Assembly (NCBI RefSeq): GCF_000304335.1
Contig: NZ_CAJF01000003.1
Location: 124,001-188,000, forward strand
Reading direction: 5' to 3'
From: Microbacterium yannicii PS01
GTDB lineage: Bacteria; Actinomycetota; Actinomycetes; Actinomycetales; Microbacteriaceae
DNA: 64,000 nt
A program made the translations under genes and the position numbers. Shown piece by piece: positions 56,632 through 64,000 of the stretch. Each line of letters begins with the position of its first letter. Position 1 is the stretch's first letter. The notes beneath the pieces are model-generated. The model was not told the DNA's origin and made no database searches. It saw nothing but the letters and a program-made list of their open reading frames with translations.

Positions 56632-57740
56632 GTCTGAGTGAGCCATTCCACGTAGAAGAAGCCGATGCCCGATACCGCCAGCAGGCCGGCGATGATCCAC
56701 ATCCGCACCACGATCGTGATCTCGGACCACCCGCGCATCTCGAGATGGTGGTGCAGCGGGCTCATGAGGAACAGCCGCTTGCCGCGGGTGACCTTGAAGT
56801 AGATGCGCTGAAGGATGACCGAGCCGGACGCGATGACGTACACGCCTGCGACGAGCACGAGCAGCAGCTCGGTGCGCGTCAGGATGGCCATCGCCGCGAT
56901 CACGCCGCCGATCGCCATCGACCCGACGTCGCCCATGAAGACCTTGGCCTTCGGCGCGTTCCACCACAGGAAGCCGACCAGGGCGCCCACGAAGGACGCC
57001 GACACGATCGCCAGGTCGAACGGGTCGCGCGTCGGGTAGCACGCGGCCTGCGCCGCAGCCGAAAGGGCCTCGCCGCCCCAGCACGCCTGATTGAACTGCC
57101 AGAACGCGATGAGACTGTAGGCCCCCGTGACGAAGATGCCCGCCCCGGCCGCGAGCCCGTCGAGGCCGTCGCTGAGGTTGACCGAGTTGGAGGTCGCGAC
57201 GCCGATGATCGCGACCCACACGAGGTACAGGATCCACCCCGCGATCGCGCCGAGCGCCCAGAACGACAGCGCGGGCACGTCGCGGAAGACCGAGATGAAG
57301 GGCGACCCGGCCGTCTGGTCCCACTGGTTCGGGAAGTTCAGCGACACGATGCCGAACGGCACGAGTACGAGGATCTGGCCGACGATCTTGCGCCAGCCGC
57401 TCAGACCGAGGCTGCGCTGACTGCGCACCTTCATGTAGTCGTCGATGAAGCCGACGGCGCCGAGGCCGACCATCATCCACAGGACGAGCCAGCCCGAGAT
57501 GGTGGGCGGGTTGTTGCCCGTGTAGGCGCCGACGAGATAGCCCACGATGGTGCCGGCGATGAAGATCGTGCCGCCCATCGTGGGCGTGCCGCGCTTGGCC
57601 TGGTGACTGGGGTTGTGCACGTTCTCGGGAGTGCGGATGACCTGTCCCCAGCCCCATTTGCGGAAGAGGCGCAGGAAGACGGGTGTCAGGAACAGGGTGA
57701 AGGCCAGCGAGATCGCTGCGGCAGTCAGGAGTGATCTCAC
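56628..57740 (-). CDS. mraY: Phospho-MurNAc-pentapeptide translocase
   Basis: Makes lipid I on undecaprenyl phosphate. 370 residues, ten helices; the catalytic FIDDYMK Asp pair, NLSDGLDGLA, and the HHHLEMRGW basic loop are all present. GTG at 57740 overlaps the murF stop (GTGA). Confidence 0.97.
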   Translation of the reverse strand: MRSLLTAAAISLAFTLFLTPVFLRLFRKWGWGQVIRTPENVHNPSHQAKRGTPTMGGTIFIAGTIVGYLVGAYTGNNPPTISGWLVLWMMVGLGAVGFIDDYMKVRSQRSLGLSGWRKIVGQILVLVPFGIVSLNFPNQWDQTAGSPFISVFRDVPALSFWALGAIAGWILYLVWVAIIGVATSNSVNLSDGLDGLAAGAGIFVTGAYSLIAFWQFNQACWGGEALSAAAQAACYPTRDPFDLAIVSASFVGALVGFLWWNAPKAKVFMGDVGSMAIGGVIAAMAILTRTELLLVLVAGVYVIASGSVILQRIYFKVTRGKRLFLMSPLHHHLEMRGWSEITIVVRMWIIAGLLAVSGIGFFYVEWLTQT

Positions 57741-59158
57741 GAGAACGATTCTCCCAGACGATCGCCGAGGAACCGCAGTCCCGCAGAGTTGGAGGACTTC
57801 ACCAGCACGCGGTCACCCTCACGCAGTTCGCCGCGCAGGTAGTCGAACGCCTCGTCCGCCGTCTCGAAGAACACGGCCTCGTTGTCCCAGGATCCCTGCG
57901 CCACGGCTTCGAGGAACATGCGGCGTGCGTCGGCGCCGACGACGACGATGCGCTGGATGCCCAGCCGCACCGCCAGCAGGCCGATGCGGTCGTGCTCCTC
58001 TTCGGCGTACTCCCCCAGCTCGCTCATCGCACCCAGGACGGCGACGGTGCGCTCGCCGGGCCCGGTGATCTGAGCCAGGGTGCGCAGCGCGGCCGCCATC
58101 GAATCAGGGCTGGCGTTGTAGGCGTCGTTGATGATCCTCACTCGGTCGGATCCGAGCGGCTGCATGCGCCAGCGCTCGGCGATCTCGACGGTCTCGAGCC
58201 GTGCGACGGCATCGGCGAGCGAGACGCCCAGTGCGGTCGCCGTGGCGAGGGCCGCGAGGGCGTTCATGACGTGGTGCTCTCCGAGCACCCGCAGGCGCAC
58301 CGGGAGGGAGAGGCCGTCGGCGGTGACGACGAAGGAGGTCCCGGATGCCGTCACCTCGACGTCGTCGGCGCGCACGTCGGTGGCCGCGGGTCCGCGACCG
58401 AACCATCGCACCGTGGCAGCGCGCTCGGCGGCGATGGGAGCCATCGCGGCCACCCGGGCGTCGTCGGCATTGAGGACCGCCAGGCCTCCCGAGTGGATCG
58501 CGCGCACGAGCTCCGATTTGGCGTGGAAGGTCGCCTCGATGCCGCCGAAACCTCCCGCGTGCGCCATGCCGACCATCAGCACGACGCCGACGTCGGGGTC
58601 GACGAGACCGGCGAGCCGGGCGATCTCGCCGGGCGCGCTGGCACCGAACTCGCTCACCAGGAATCGCGTGGCCCCGGTGACGCGCAGCATCGTCAGGGGC
58701 GCGCCGACCTCGTTGTTGAACGAGGCCTTGGGCGCGACGGTCTCGCCCTCGCCCTCCAGGATGCGGGCCAGGAGGTTCTTCGTCGTCGTCTTGCCGTTCG
58801 AGCCGGTGATGCCCACCACACGCAGGTCGCCCGCCTCCCGCACGCGCTTGACCACCTCGCGCGCGAGGGCGGCGAGGGCGGCGACCGCGTCCGGCACGAC
58901 GATCTGGCTCACTCCGGGCGCAACCTCGACGACGTGCTCGACGATGGCCAGCGCGGCACCCGCCGCGGCGGCGCAGCCGACGAAGAGGTGTCCGTCGGTG
59001 TCGGCGCCGGGCTTGGCGACGAAGATGTCTCCGGACCCGATGAGCCGGGAATCGGTGTCGACCGCTCCCGAGACGACGGTCTCGGGGGTGTCGTTGCCGG
59101 CGAGGGCGATCTCGCCGCCGACGGCGTGGGCGACCTGAGCGATGGTGAGCGAGATCAT
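57737..59158 (-). CDS. murF: UDP-MurNAc-tripeptide D-Ala-D-Ala ligase
   Basis: Completes the stem peptide with D-Ala-D-Ala. 473 residues; ATP loop GSNGKTTTKNLL, then NEVGAPLT and NDAYNASPDSM motifs. Ends in an overlap with mraY. It directly follows ftsI with only 25 bases between; murE, expected here, is missing. Confidence 0.96.
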   Translation of the reverse strand: MISLTIAQVAHAVGGEIALAGNDTPETVVSGAVDTDSRLIGSGDIFVAKPGADTDGHLFVGCAAAAGAALAIVEHVVEVAPGVSQIVVPDAVAALAALAREVVKRVREAGDLRVVGITGSNGKTTTKNLLARILEGEGETVAPKASFNNEVGAPLTMLRVTGATRFLVSEFGASAPGEIARLAGLVDPDVGVVLMVGMAHAGGFGGIEATFHAKSELVRAIHSGGLAVLNADDARVAAMAPIAAERAATVRWFGRGPAATDVRADDVEVTASGTSFVVTADGLSLPVRLRVLGEHHVMNALAALATATALGVSLADAVARLETVEIAERWRMQPLGSDRVRIINDAYNASPDSMAAALRTLAQITGPGERTVAVLGAMSELGEYAEEEHDRIGLLAVRLGIQRIVVVGADARRMFLEAVAQGSWDNEAVFFETADEAFDYLRGELREGDRVLVKSSNSAGLRFLGDRLGESFS

Positions 59159-59183
59159 GGTTCTCCGGCCGGGTCGGGAGAGG

Positions 59184-60974
59184 CTACTGACCGAACTTGG
59201 CCAGCAGCTCCGGCGCCGTCGTGGAGGGCATGACGCGGTAGGTCTTGAGAACCTGGGTCATGGCCTTCTGGAACGCGGTCGCGTTGGCCGCAGACGATGT
59301 TACCTTCGTCGGCTCGTCGAGCGTCACGACGACGACGTACTCCGGGTCATCGGCGGGAGCGAAGCCCACCATCGTCGTGTAGTAGACGCCCGCCTTGTAG
59401 CCCCCGTTGACGAGATCCGCCTTCTCACCGGTGCCGGTCTTGCCGCCGACGCGGTACCCGGGGATCTCGACGGATTTCGCGTACGGGGCCTGCAGGAAGA
59501 CGTTCTCGAGCATGGCCCGCATCTGGGCCGACGTGCTCTCGCTCACGACCTGCTCCGGCTCTCCGAGCTCCGGCTGGACCACGGTGCCATCGGCTTCGGT
59601 GCACGACTCGATGATGGACAGCGGCATCTTCACGCCGTTGTTCACGATTGCGCCGTACGCACGTGCCAGCTCGGGCATGGTGGTCGTGAGCGCCTGACCG
59701 AAGGACGTGTTGTAGGTGCCCTGCGGACCCCACTGCTCGACCGGATTCAGCAGGCCGGTCTGCTCCGACGGGTAGCCCGACGCCGTCCCCTGCCCGATCC
59801 CGAACCGCTGCAGGTAGTCGTACCGCGTCTGCGGGCTCACGGTCTCACTGAACTTCGAGATGCCTACGTTCGAGGAGTCGATCAGGACACCGGTGAGGGT
59901 GTAGTCGTTCGCGGGGTGCCGGAACGAGTCCCTCACCTTGGCGCCGTTGGGAAAGGTCTCGTCGCTGGACGCGACGACTCTCGAGTCCGGCGTCTGACCC
60001 CCGGCGTCGACGACGGTCGCGGCGGTGAGCGCCTTGAACGTCGAGCCGGGTTCGAACCAGTCCAGGAAGATGCTGCTCGTCCGCGAGTCCTGCGGAGTCG
60101 CCGCGAAGTCGTTGGGGTCGACGGTGGGGTACTCGGCCGCCGCCCGCACCTTCCCGGTCTTCACCTCGTACACCAGGATCCCGCCCTGCTGAGCGCCCAT
60201 GTTCTGGGTCTGCTCGGCGATGAGCTGCTGCAGGTACCACTGCAGGTCGCGGTTGATGGTCAGCTGAAGCGCACCGCCGTCGGCGGCCGGCGTCTCCCGC
60301 GCGGTGCCGGGGATGACCACGCCGTCCTTGCCCTGCTGATAGACGCGTTCGCCGTTGGTGGGCGCCAGGCAGTCGTTCTGCGACTTCTCGAGGCTCTCCA
60401 GCGGCGCACCGTCGGAGCCGACGAAGCCCACGAGGTTGCCGGCGACGGCGCCGTCGGGGTACGCCCGCGCCGGGTGCTGGACGCACACGATGTACGGCGC
60501 CTCGAGTTCGGCGAGCTCGCGATACTGCTCCGTGGAGACGCTCTTCTTGAGGTAGGCGAACCGCGAGGCGGGATCTTCGGCCAGCGCGGTCGCCACGATG
60601 CCGCGGACCTCCTCCGGCGTCTGTCCCGTGATCTCGGCGACATCGACCGAGACCTCCTCCCAGAGCCGAGCCTTCGTGGTTCCCTCCAGGACGTTGGCGT
60701 CGATCTGCGTGATCAGCAGCGGATCGAGCTGGCAGTCGTAGCGCAGGATGCTGCCGGCAAGGGTCTGACCTGTCTCGTCGACGATCGGTCCGCGCGTGCC
60801 GTAGAGGACCTGCTCGCCGGCGAACGCGCGGTCGAGTGAGTCCTCGATGTGCTCATCTGCGTTGACCACCTGGATGTCGACCAGCCGGACGATGAAACCC
60901 GCCAGCACGGCCAGGACGACGGCGAGAGCGACCACCGTGCGGCGGCGGGGGCTTCTGGTGCTTCGGGTCGTCAT
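59184..60974 (-). CDS. ftsI: Septal transpeptidase FtsI (class B PBP)
   Basis: Crosslinks septal peptidoglycan. 596 residues; one N-terminal helix (13-33), then a dimerisation domain and a transpeptidase domain with the S-x-x-K motif STFK (S311), SSN (367-369) and KTG (512-514). No PASTA repeats. The GTRGPIVDETG segment replaces the usual GxRGxIxDRNG start. It lies 4 bases after the ftsL-like gene. Confidence 0.95.
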   Translation of the reverse strand: MTTRSTRSPRRRTVVALAVVLAVLAGFIVRLVDIQVVNADEHIEDSLDRAFAGEQVLYGTRGPIVDETGQTLAGSILRYDCQLDPLLITQIDANVLEGTTKARLWEEVSVDVAEITGQTPEEVRGIVATALAEDPASRFAYLKKSVSTEQYRELAELEAPYIVCVQHPARAYPDGAVAGNLVGFVGSDGAPLESLEKSQNDCLAPTNGERVYQQGKDGVVIPGTARETPAADGGALQLTINRDLQWYLQQLIAEQTQNMGAQQGGILVYEVKTGKVRAAAEYPTVDPNDFAATPQDSRTSSIFLDWFEPGSTFKALTAATVVDAGGQTPDSRVVASSDETFPNGAKVRDSFRHPANDYTLTGVLIDSSNVGISKFSETVSPQTRYDYLQRFGIGQGTASGYPSEQTGLLNPVEQWGPQGTYNTSFGQALTTTMPELARAYGAIVNNGVKMPLSIIESCTEADGTVVQPELGEPEQVVSESTSAQMRAMLENVFLQAPYAKSVEIPGYRVGGKTGTGEKADLVNGGYKAGVYYTTMVGFAPADDPEYVVVVTLDEPTKVTSSAANATAFQKAMTQVLKTYRVMPSTTAPELLAKFGQ

Positions 60975-60978
60975 GCGC

Positions 60979-61590
60979 TCAGTGTGTGCTCGGGGTGGGC
61001 AGTCCGTCGGTCAGCGCAGGCGGAGTGTTCGAGACTCCGCCGTCCGACGTCCCTTCGGGGACGACCACGGGCACCCCGCCGATCGTCGCGTCGGGCACGG
61101 TGACCAGGGGCGTGTCGGCGATGAGCGCGTTCGGAACAGCGCCGCGCCCGATGGCGTCGATCGAGGACGATCCCATCGCGACCTCCGCGGCGCCGAGGAG
61201 GGCGCCGTCGCTCAGCCTCAGATACGACGGTGATTCGTCGATCACCATGCCGAGCGCCGCGGCGTTGGCCGCGAGATACTGCGGCGAGCTCAGTCCGGCC
61301 ACGTCGTCGTACAGGATCTGCTTCTCATACGTCAGTTCACGCTGCGCCTGCGTGAGCGCCGACAGCTCGTACGAGCCCTGCGTCGTCATGATCGACAGCG
61401 CCATCTGCGCACCCGCGATCAGGAAGGCGCCGAGCACGGCGACCACGCCGTACAGCAGCTTCGGCCGGCGACGCCGGGCGGGCGCCTCGACGACGCGCAG
61501 GCGGCGCTGCGGGGCGTCGAAGACATCCGGGGCCGCACCGCCCTGAGGAAGACGCGGAGCGGACCCGAAGGCGGGGGCGGGGACACTCAT
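60979..61590 (-). CDS. FtsL-like division protein (by position and topology)
   Basis: A 203-residue bitopic protein: Pro/Arg-rich cytoplasmic start (1-43), one helix (about 45-67), then a coiled-coil-like region (about 76-100, [18 protein letters not shown]) and a Pro/Gly/Val-rich tail. FtsL proteins have this shape, and the position between rsmH and ftsI is exact, but sequence similarity is low and it is longer than usual FtsL. ATG at 61590 overlaps the rsmH stop (ATGA). Confidence 0.75.
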   Translation of the reverse strand: MSVPAPAFGSAPRLPQGGAAPDVFDAPQRRLRVVEAPARRRRPKLLYGVVAVLGAFLIAGAQMALSIMTTQGSYELSALTQAQRELTYEKQILYDDVAGLSSPQYLAANAAALGMVIDESPSYLRLSDGALLGAAEVAMGSSSIDAIGRGAVPNALIADTPLVTVPDATIGGVPVVVPEGTSDGGVSNTPPALTDGLPTPSTH

Positions 61591-62555
61591 GCGCGACCTC
61601 CTTCACGTCGGGGCCGGACGCGCTCGGCAGCGCGCAGCCGCACGGGCGTCGCGCGGGGATTGACCGCACGCTCCTCGTCCGATGCCAGTTCCGCGCCTTT
61701 GACCAGCAGCCGGAACCTCGGCGCATGCTCGGGAAGCTCGACCGGCAGCCCCGGCGGCGCCGTCGAGGCCGCGGCATCCGCCATCGCACGCTTCACGAGC
61801 CGGTCCTCGAGGGACTGGTACGACAGCACGACGATGCGACCGCCGACCGGCAGGACGTTCAGCGCCGCGGGGATGGCACGCTCGAGCACCGAGAGTTCCC
61901 GATTCACCTCGATGCGCAAGGCCTGGAACACGCGCTTGGCGGGGTGACCGGCGCGCTGCGCGGCAGCGGGGGTCGCCGCATGCAGGATCTGGACGAGCCG
62001 GCCCGACCGTTCGATCGGGGCCTCGGCGCGCGCGGCGATGATCGCGCGGGCATATCGACCGGCGAGCTTCTCCTCGCCGTAGCGCTCGAAGATGCGGCGC
62101 AGGTCTCCTTCGCCGTAGGTCGCCAGAACGTCGGCGGCAGTGGTGCCGGCCGACTGATCCATGCGCATGTCGAGCGGCGCGTCCTGTGCGTACGCGAAAC
62201 CGCGGTCGGCGACGTCGAGCTGCAGCGACGAGACGCCCAGATCGAAGAGGATGGCGTCCGCGGCCTCGACTCCCGCGGAGGCGAGGGCCTCGGCGATGCC
62301 GTCGTAGACGGTGTGCACGAGCGTCACACGGTCGCCGAATCGCGCGAGCCGCTCGCCGGCGATGCGCAGCGCATCGGTGTCACGGTCGAGTCCGACCAGG
62401 TGCAGCCCCGGGAAGCGATCGAGGAAGGCTTCCGAGTGGCCGCCCATGCCGAGGGTGGCATCGACGAAGACCGCGCCCTCGCGCTCGAGTGCGGGGGCGA
62501 GAAGCTCGACGCAGCGCTCGAGGAGGACCGGAGTGTGGATGTCGCGCAGGTTCAT
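61587..62555 (-). CDS. rsmH: 16S rRNA (cytosine-N4) methyltransferase
   Basis: Methylates C1402 (E. coli numbering) of 16S rRNA at N4. 322 residues; SAM loop [13 protein letters not shown], DxxLxDLGVSSxQLD ([15 protein letters not shown]), and the closing [20 protein letters not shown] basic region (here [10 protein letters not shown]). It overlaps the ftsL-like gene by four bases. Confidence 0.96.
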   Translation of the reverse strand: MNLRDIHTPVLLERCVELLAPALEREGAVFVDATLGMGGHSEAFLDRFPGLHLVGLDRDTDALRIAGERLARFGDRVTLVHTVYDGIAEALASAGVEAADAILFDLGVSSLQLDVADRGFAYAQDAPLDMRMDQSAGTTAADVLATYGEGDLRRIFERYGEEKLAGRYARAIIAARAEAPIERSGRLVQILHAATPAAAQRAGHPAKRVFQALRIEVNRELSVLERAIPAALNVLPVGGRIVVLSYQSLEDRLVKRAMADAAASTAPPGLPVELPEHAPRFRLLVKGAELASDEERAVNPRATPVRLRAAERVRPRREGGRA

Positions 62556-62672
62556 GATGTCGGGGCCTCTCGTCGTTCCCTAGACCCTGATCCCCATCCG
62601 CTCTCTGACCTGGCGCCGGGGAAGTGCGTCAGGGCGTGAGCGGCTGGGAGTCGGGATCGAGGCAACGGTCGT

Positions 62673-63104
62673 TCAGAACAGGCCCGGGATCACCTCCTGC
62701 TCGAGTTCGGCGTAGGTCTCTTCGTTGGCTTCGGCGTATGCGTTCCAGGCGGCGGCGTCCCAGATCTCGGCGTGCGCGCCGACACCCGTGACCACGAGGT
62801 CCCGCTCCAGGCCCGCGTAGGCCCGCAGGGGCGGCGGGATCGTGATGCGGTTCTGGCTGTCGGGCTTCTCGGCACTCGCGCCCGAGAGGAACATCCGCAG
62901 GAAGTCGCGAGCCTGCTTGTTGGCCAGCGGCGCCTCGCGGATGCGCTCGTGGACCCGCTCGAACTCCTCGGTGCTGAACACGTAAAGGCAGCGGTCCTGG
63001 CCGCGGGTCACGACGACACCGCCGCCGAGGTCGTCGCGGAACTTGGCCGGGAGGATGACGCGGCCCTTCTCGTCGAGCTTGGGAGAGTGCGTGCCCAACA
63101 GCAT
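62673..63104 (-). CDS. mraZ: Transcriptional regulator of the dcw cluster, MraZ
   Basis: Forms a ring that binds repeated boxes upstream of its own gene. 143 residues with two AbrB-like halves: [19 protein letters not shown] (6-24) and [16 protein letters not shown] in the second half. ATG at 63104 is chosen because homology begins MLLGTHSPK; the open frame upstream overlaps the boxes. The boxes at 63150-63174 are the expected MraZ target. Confidence 0.96.
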   Translation of the reverse strand: MLLGTHSPKLDEKGRVILPAKFRDDLGGGVVVTRGQDRCLYVFSTEEFERVHERIREAPLANKQARDFLRMFLSGASAEKPDSQNRITIPPPLRAYAGLERDLVVTGVGAHAEIWDAAAWNAYAEANEETYAELEQEVIPGLF

Positions 63105-63149
63105 CGGTACATCCCACCCCCTCCGATCGCCGGCCCCCCGGATTGCACG

Positions 63150-63174
63150 CCACTTTACTCCACTCCCCTCCACT
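63150..63174 (-). promoter_or_regulatory. MraZ binding boxes
   Basis: AGTGG on the minus strand (CCACT on plus) occurs at 63150, 63160 and 63170, exactly 10 bases apart, 46-70 bases upstream of mraZ. MraZ binds direct repeats on one face of the helix with this period. TAAAGT between boxes may be the -10 element. Confidence 0.75.
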
Positions 63175-63261
63175 TCACCACCACCGACATGGTCGTTCTC
63201 TCCCCGAGGGCAGGCGACGGCACCGGGGAGGCGCGAAGAAGACGGGAGGCAGGCAACAAAA

Positions 63262-63287
63262 AAGCACCGACCCGGAGGTCGGTGCTT
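63262..63287 (-). terminator. Intrinsic terminator after the DUF3040 gene
   Basis: AAGCACCGACC and GGTCGGTGCTT form an 11-base stem with a CGGA loop, followed on the minus strand by TTTTTTGTT. A clear rho-independent terminator about 30 bases past the DUF3040 stop, isolating it from mraZ. Confidence 0.9.
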
Positions 63288-63314
63288 CTGTGCGGTGTCA
63301 GCCGGCGAGGGGCG

Positions 63315-63686
63315 TCAGCGTTCGCCCTGCCGTTTGTCCCAGCGGTCGTTCATGCGATCCATGAACGAGGAGCTCTTTCGAGCGCCCGCCGATGCCGGCT
63401 GGTCCGGCTCGACGCGCATGCGCCCCGGGCCGCGGCCCGGCGTGACGGCGAGGAGCACGCCACCCAGCATGATGACGAACCCGACGACGCCCACGACCAC
63501 GAGCGGGATCGACACCCCGACGACCAGGCCCCCGAGGCCCAGCAGCACGAGGATGGTGCCGTAGACGATGTTGCGATAGCTGAGGCTGCGTCCGTCCCGG
63601 GGCGCGCTGACGACATCCGCGTCGTTGCGCATGAGATGGCGTTCCATCTCGTCGAGCAGGCGCTGCTCCTGTTCGGAGAGTGGCAT
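63315..63686 (-). CDS. DUF3040 membrane protein
   Basis: A 123-residue actinobacterial protein starting MPLSEQEQRLLDEMERHL, with two membrane helices (about 43-62 and 65-84) and a short basic tail with SSSFMDRMNDRWDKRQG. Function unknown; location next to mraZ is conserved in actinobacteria. Confidence 0.92.
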   Translation of the reverse strand: MPLSEQEQRLLDEMERHLMRNDADVVSAPRDGRSLSYRNIVYGTILVLLGLGGLVVGVSIPLVVVGVVGFVIMLGGVLLAVTPGRGPGRMRVEPDQPASAGARKSSSFMDRMNDRWDKRQGER

Positions 63687-63750
63687 GCATCCCCCTCTGT
63701 ACTTCCGATGGCTCGATTCTACGCGTGCCGTAGATCACTAGGCTAGGCCC

Positions 63751-64000
63751 GTGTCCGCCCCCGGAGAGACGATCGAAGCCATTTCCCAGCGACTGGACAT
63801 GTTCGTCTCGGGTCAACGGCTTTCCATCGCGGATGCCGGGGCCGAAGCGGCCCTCCTCGTCGACGCCGCTGCACGCGCCGCGTCGGGCGGCAAGCGGCTG
63901 CGCGGCCGCTTCTGCGTCGCCGGGTGGAGCGCAGTGGAGGGAGGGTCCGGACGGACGGCTTCGATGCCCGAGTCCGTGGTCACCGCCGCAGCGGCGCTCG
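63751..64000 (+). CDS. Polyprenyl synthetase family protein, 5' part (cut by the window end)
   Basis: The first 83 codons of an isoprenoid diphosphate synthase, which would extend prenyl chains for menaquinone or carotenoids. Start GTG at 63751. GGKRLRGRFCVAGW matches the first conserved region of the family, followed by VVTAAAAL. The aspartate-rich motifs lie beyond the window. The start lies close behind TAGGCT, a possible -10, so the mRNA may be nearly leaderless. Confidence 0.85.
   Translation, partial: MSAPGETIEAISQRLDMFVSGQRLSIADAGAEAALLVDAAARAASGGKRLRGRFCVAGWSAVEGGSGRTASMPESVVTAAAAL

Noticed and set aside
56632..56643. Alternative murD start within mraY
   Set aside because: The ATGA overlap at 56628-56631 is the usual arrangement and the extra residues add nothing conserved.

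Overview
The window is a very G+C-rich chromosomal segment of an actinobacterium, most likely a Microbacteriaceae member close to Microbacterium (inference from gene content). Supporting content: a division and cell wall (dcw) cluster with wag31/DivIVA, SepF and DUF3040; an actinobacterial bcc-aa3 respiratory chain (QcrCAB plus CtaCDEF with the CtaF-type subunit IV); a MetP/MetS-type transporter pair; and many GTG starts with 4-base gene overlaps. I see no tRNA, rRNA, CRISPR array, insertion sequence or prophage.

Layout. 0-8.4 kb: uvrB, coaE, and a two-component block (response regulator on +, histidine kinase and a degenerate GGDEF-like membrane protein on -), flanked by two paralogous membrane proteins with glycine-rich tails; a 463-base gene-free stretch before the response regulator holds several strong inverted repeats. 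8.4-16 kb: a GIY-YIG-like protein, rpsA, DUF503, an NAD(P)-binding protein, a sodium-coupled amino acid importer with its 55-residue partner, a PEP mutase-like protein, YchJ, a DksA-type zinc finger and a small lipoprotein. 16.2-20.5 kb: a tightly overlapping four-gene nonulosonate (sialic-acid-like) operon: polysialyltransferase-like enzyme, CMP-sugar synthetase fused to a KdsC-type phosphatase, a NeuB-type synthase lacking its C-terminal SAF domain, and a DUF6716-like glycosyltransferase. 20.6-23.7 kb: a 5'-3' exonuclease, a PHP protein and trpD. 23.9-33 kb: ctaE-qcrC-qcrA-qcrB on + and ctaC-ctaD-ctaF on -, separated by a rhodanese and a PP2C phosphatase. 33-39.7 kb: erpA, M20 dipeptidase, DUF3043, pyrD, nrdR, hisD and a repeat-containing membrane protein. 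39.8-43.3 kb: dnaE, broken by a local frameshift that looks like a sequencing error. 43.4-46.7 kb: GNAT, NUDIX, rluD, lspA, divIVA. 46.8-63.7 kb: yggT, sepF, yggS, ftsZ, ftsQ, murC, murG, ftsW, murD, mraY, murF, ftsI, an ftsL-like gene, rsmH, mraZ and DUF3040. The window ends inside a polyprenyl synthetase gene.

How the genes work together. The minus-strand dcw run makes lipid II and builds the septum; murE is absent from its usual place between ftsI and murF, and a lone GntR regulator lies on the opposite strand between murG and murC. The ctaE-qcrCAB and ctaCDF transcription units encode the halves of one respiratory supercomplex. The nonulosonate operon encodes condensation, dephosphorylation, CMP activation and transfer, so it probably decorates the cell surface with a sialic-acid-family sugar; this is the most interesting system in the window. 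Regulatory signals include three MraZ-type boxes at exact 10-base spacing, two perfect palindromes in the ftsZ leader, a FadR/GntR-like operator near a lipoprotein gene, and several hairpin terminators.
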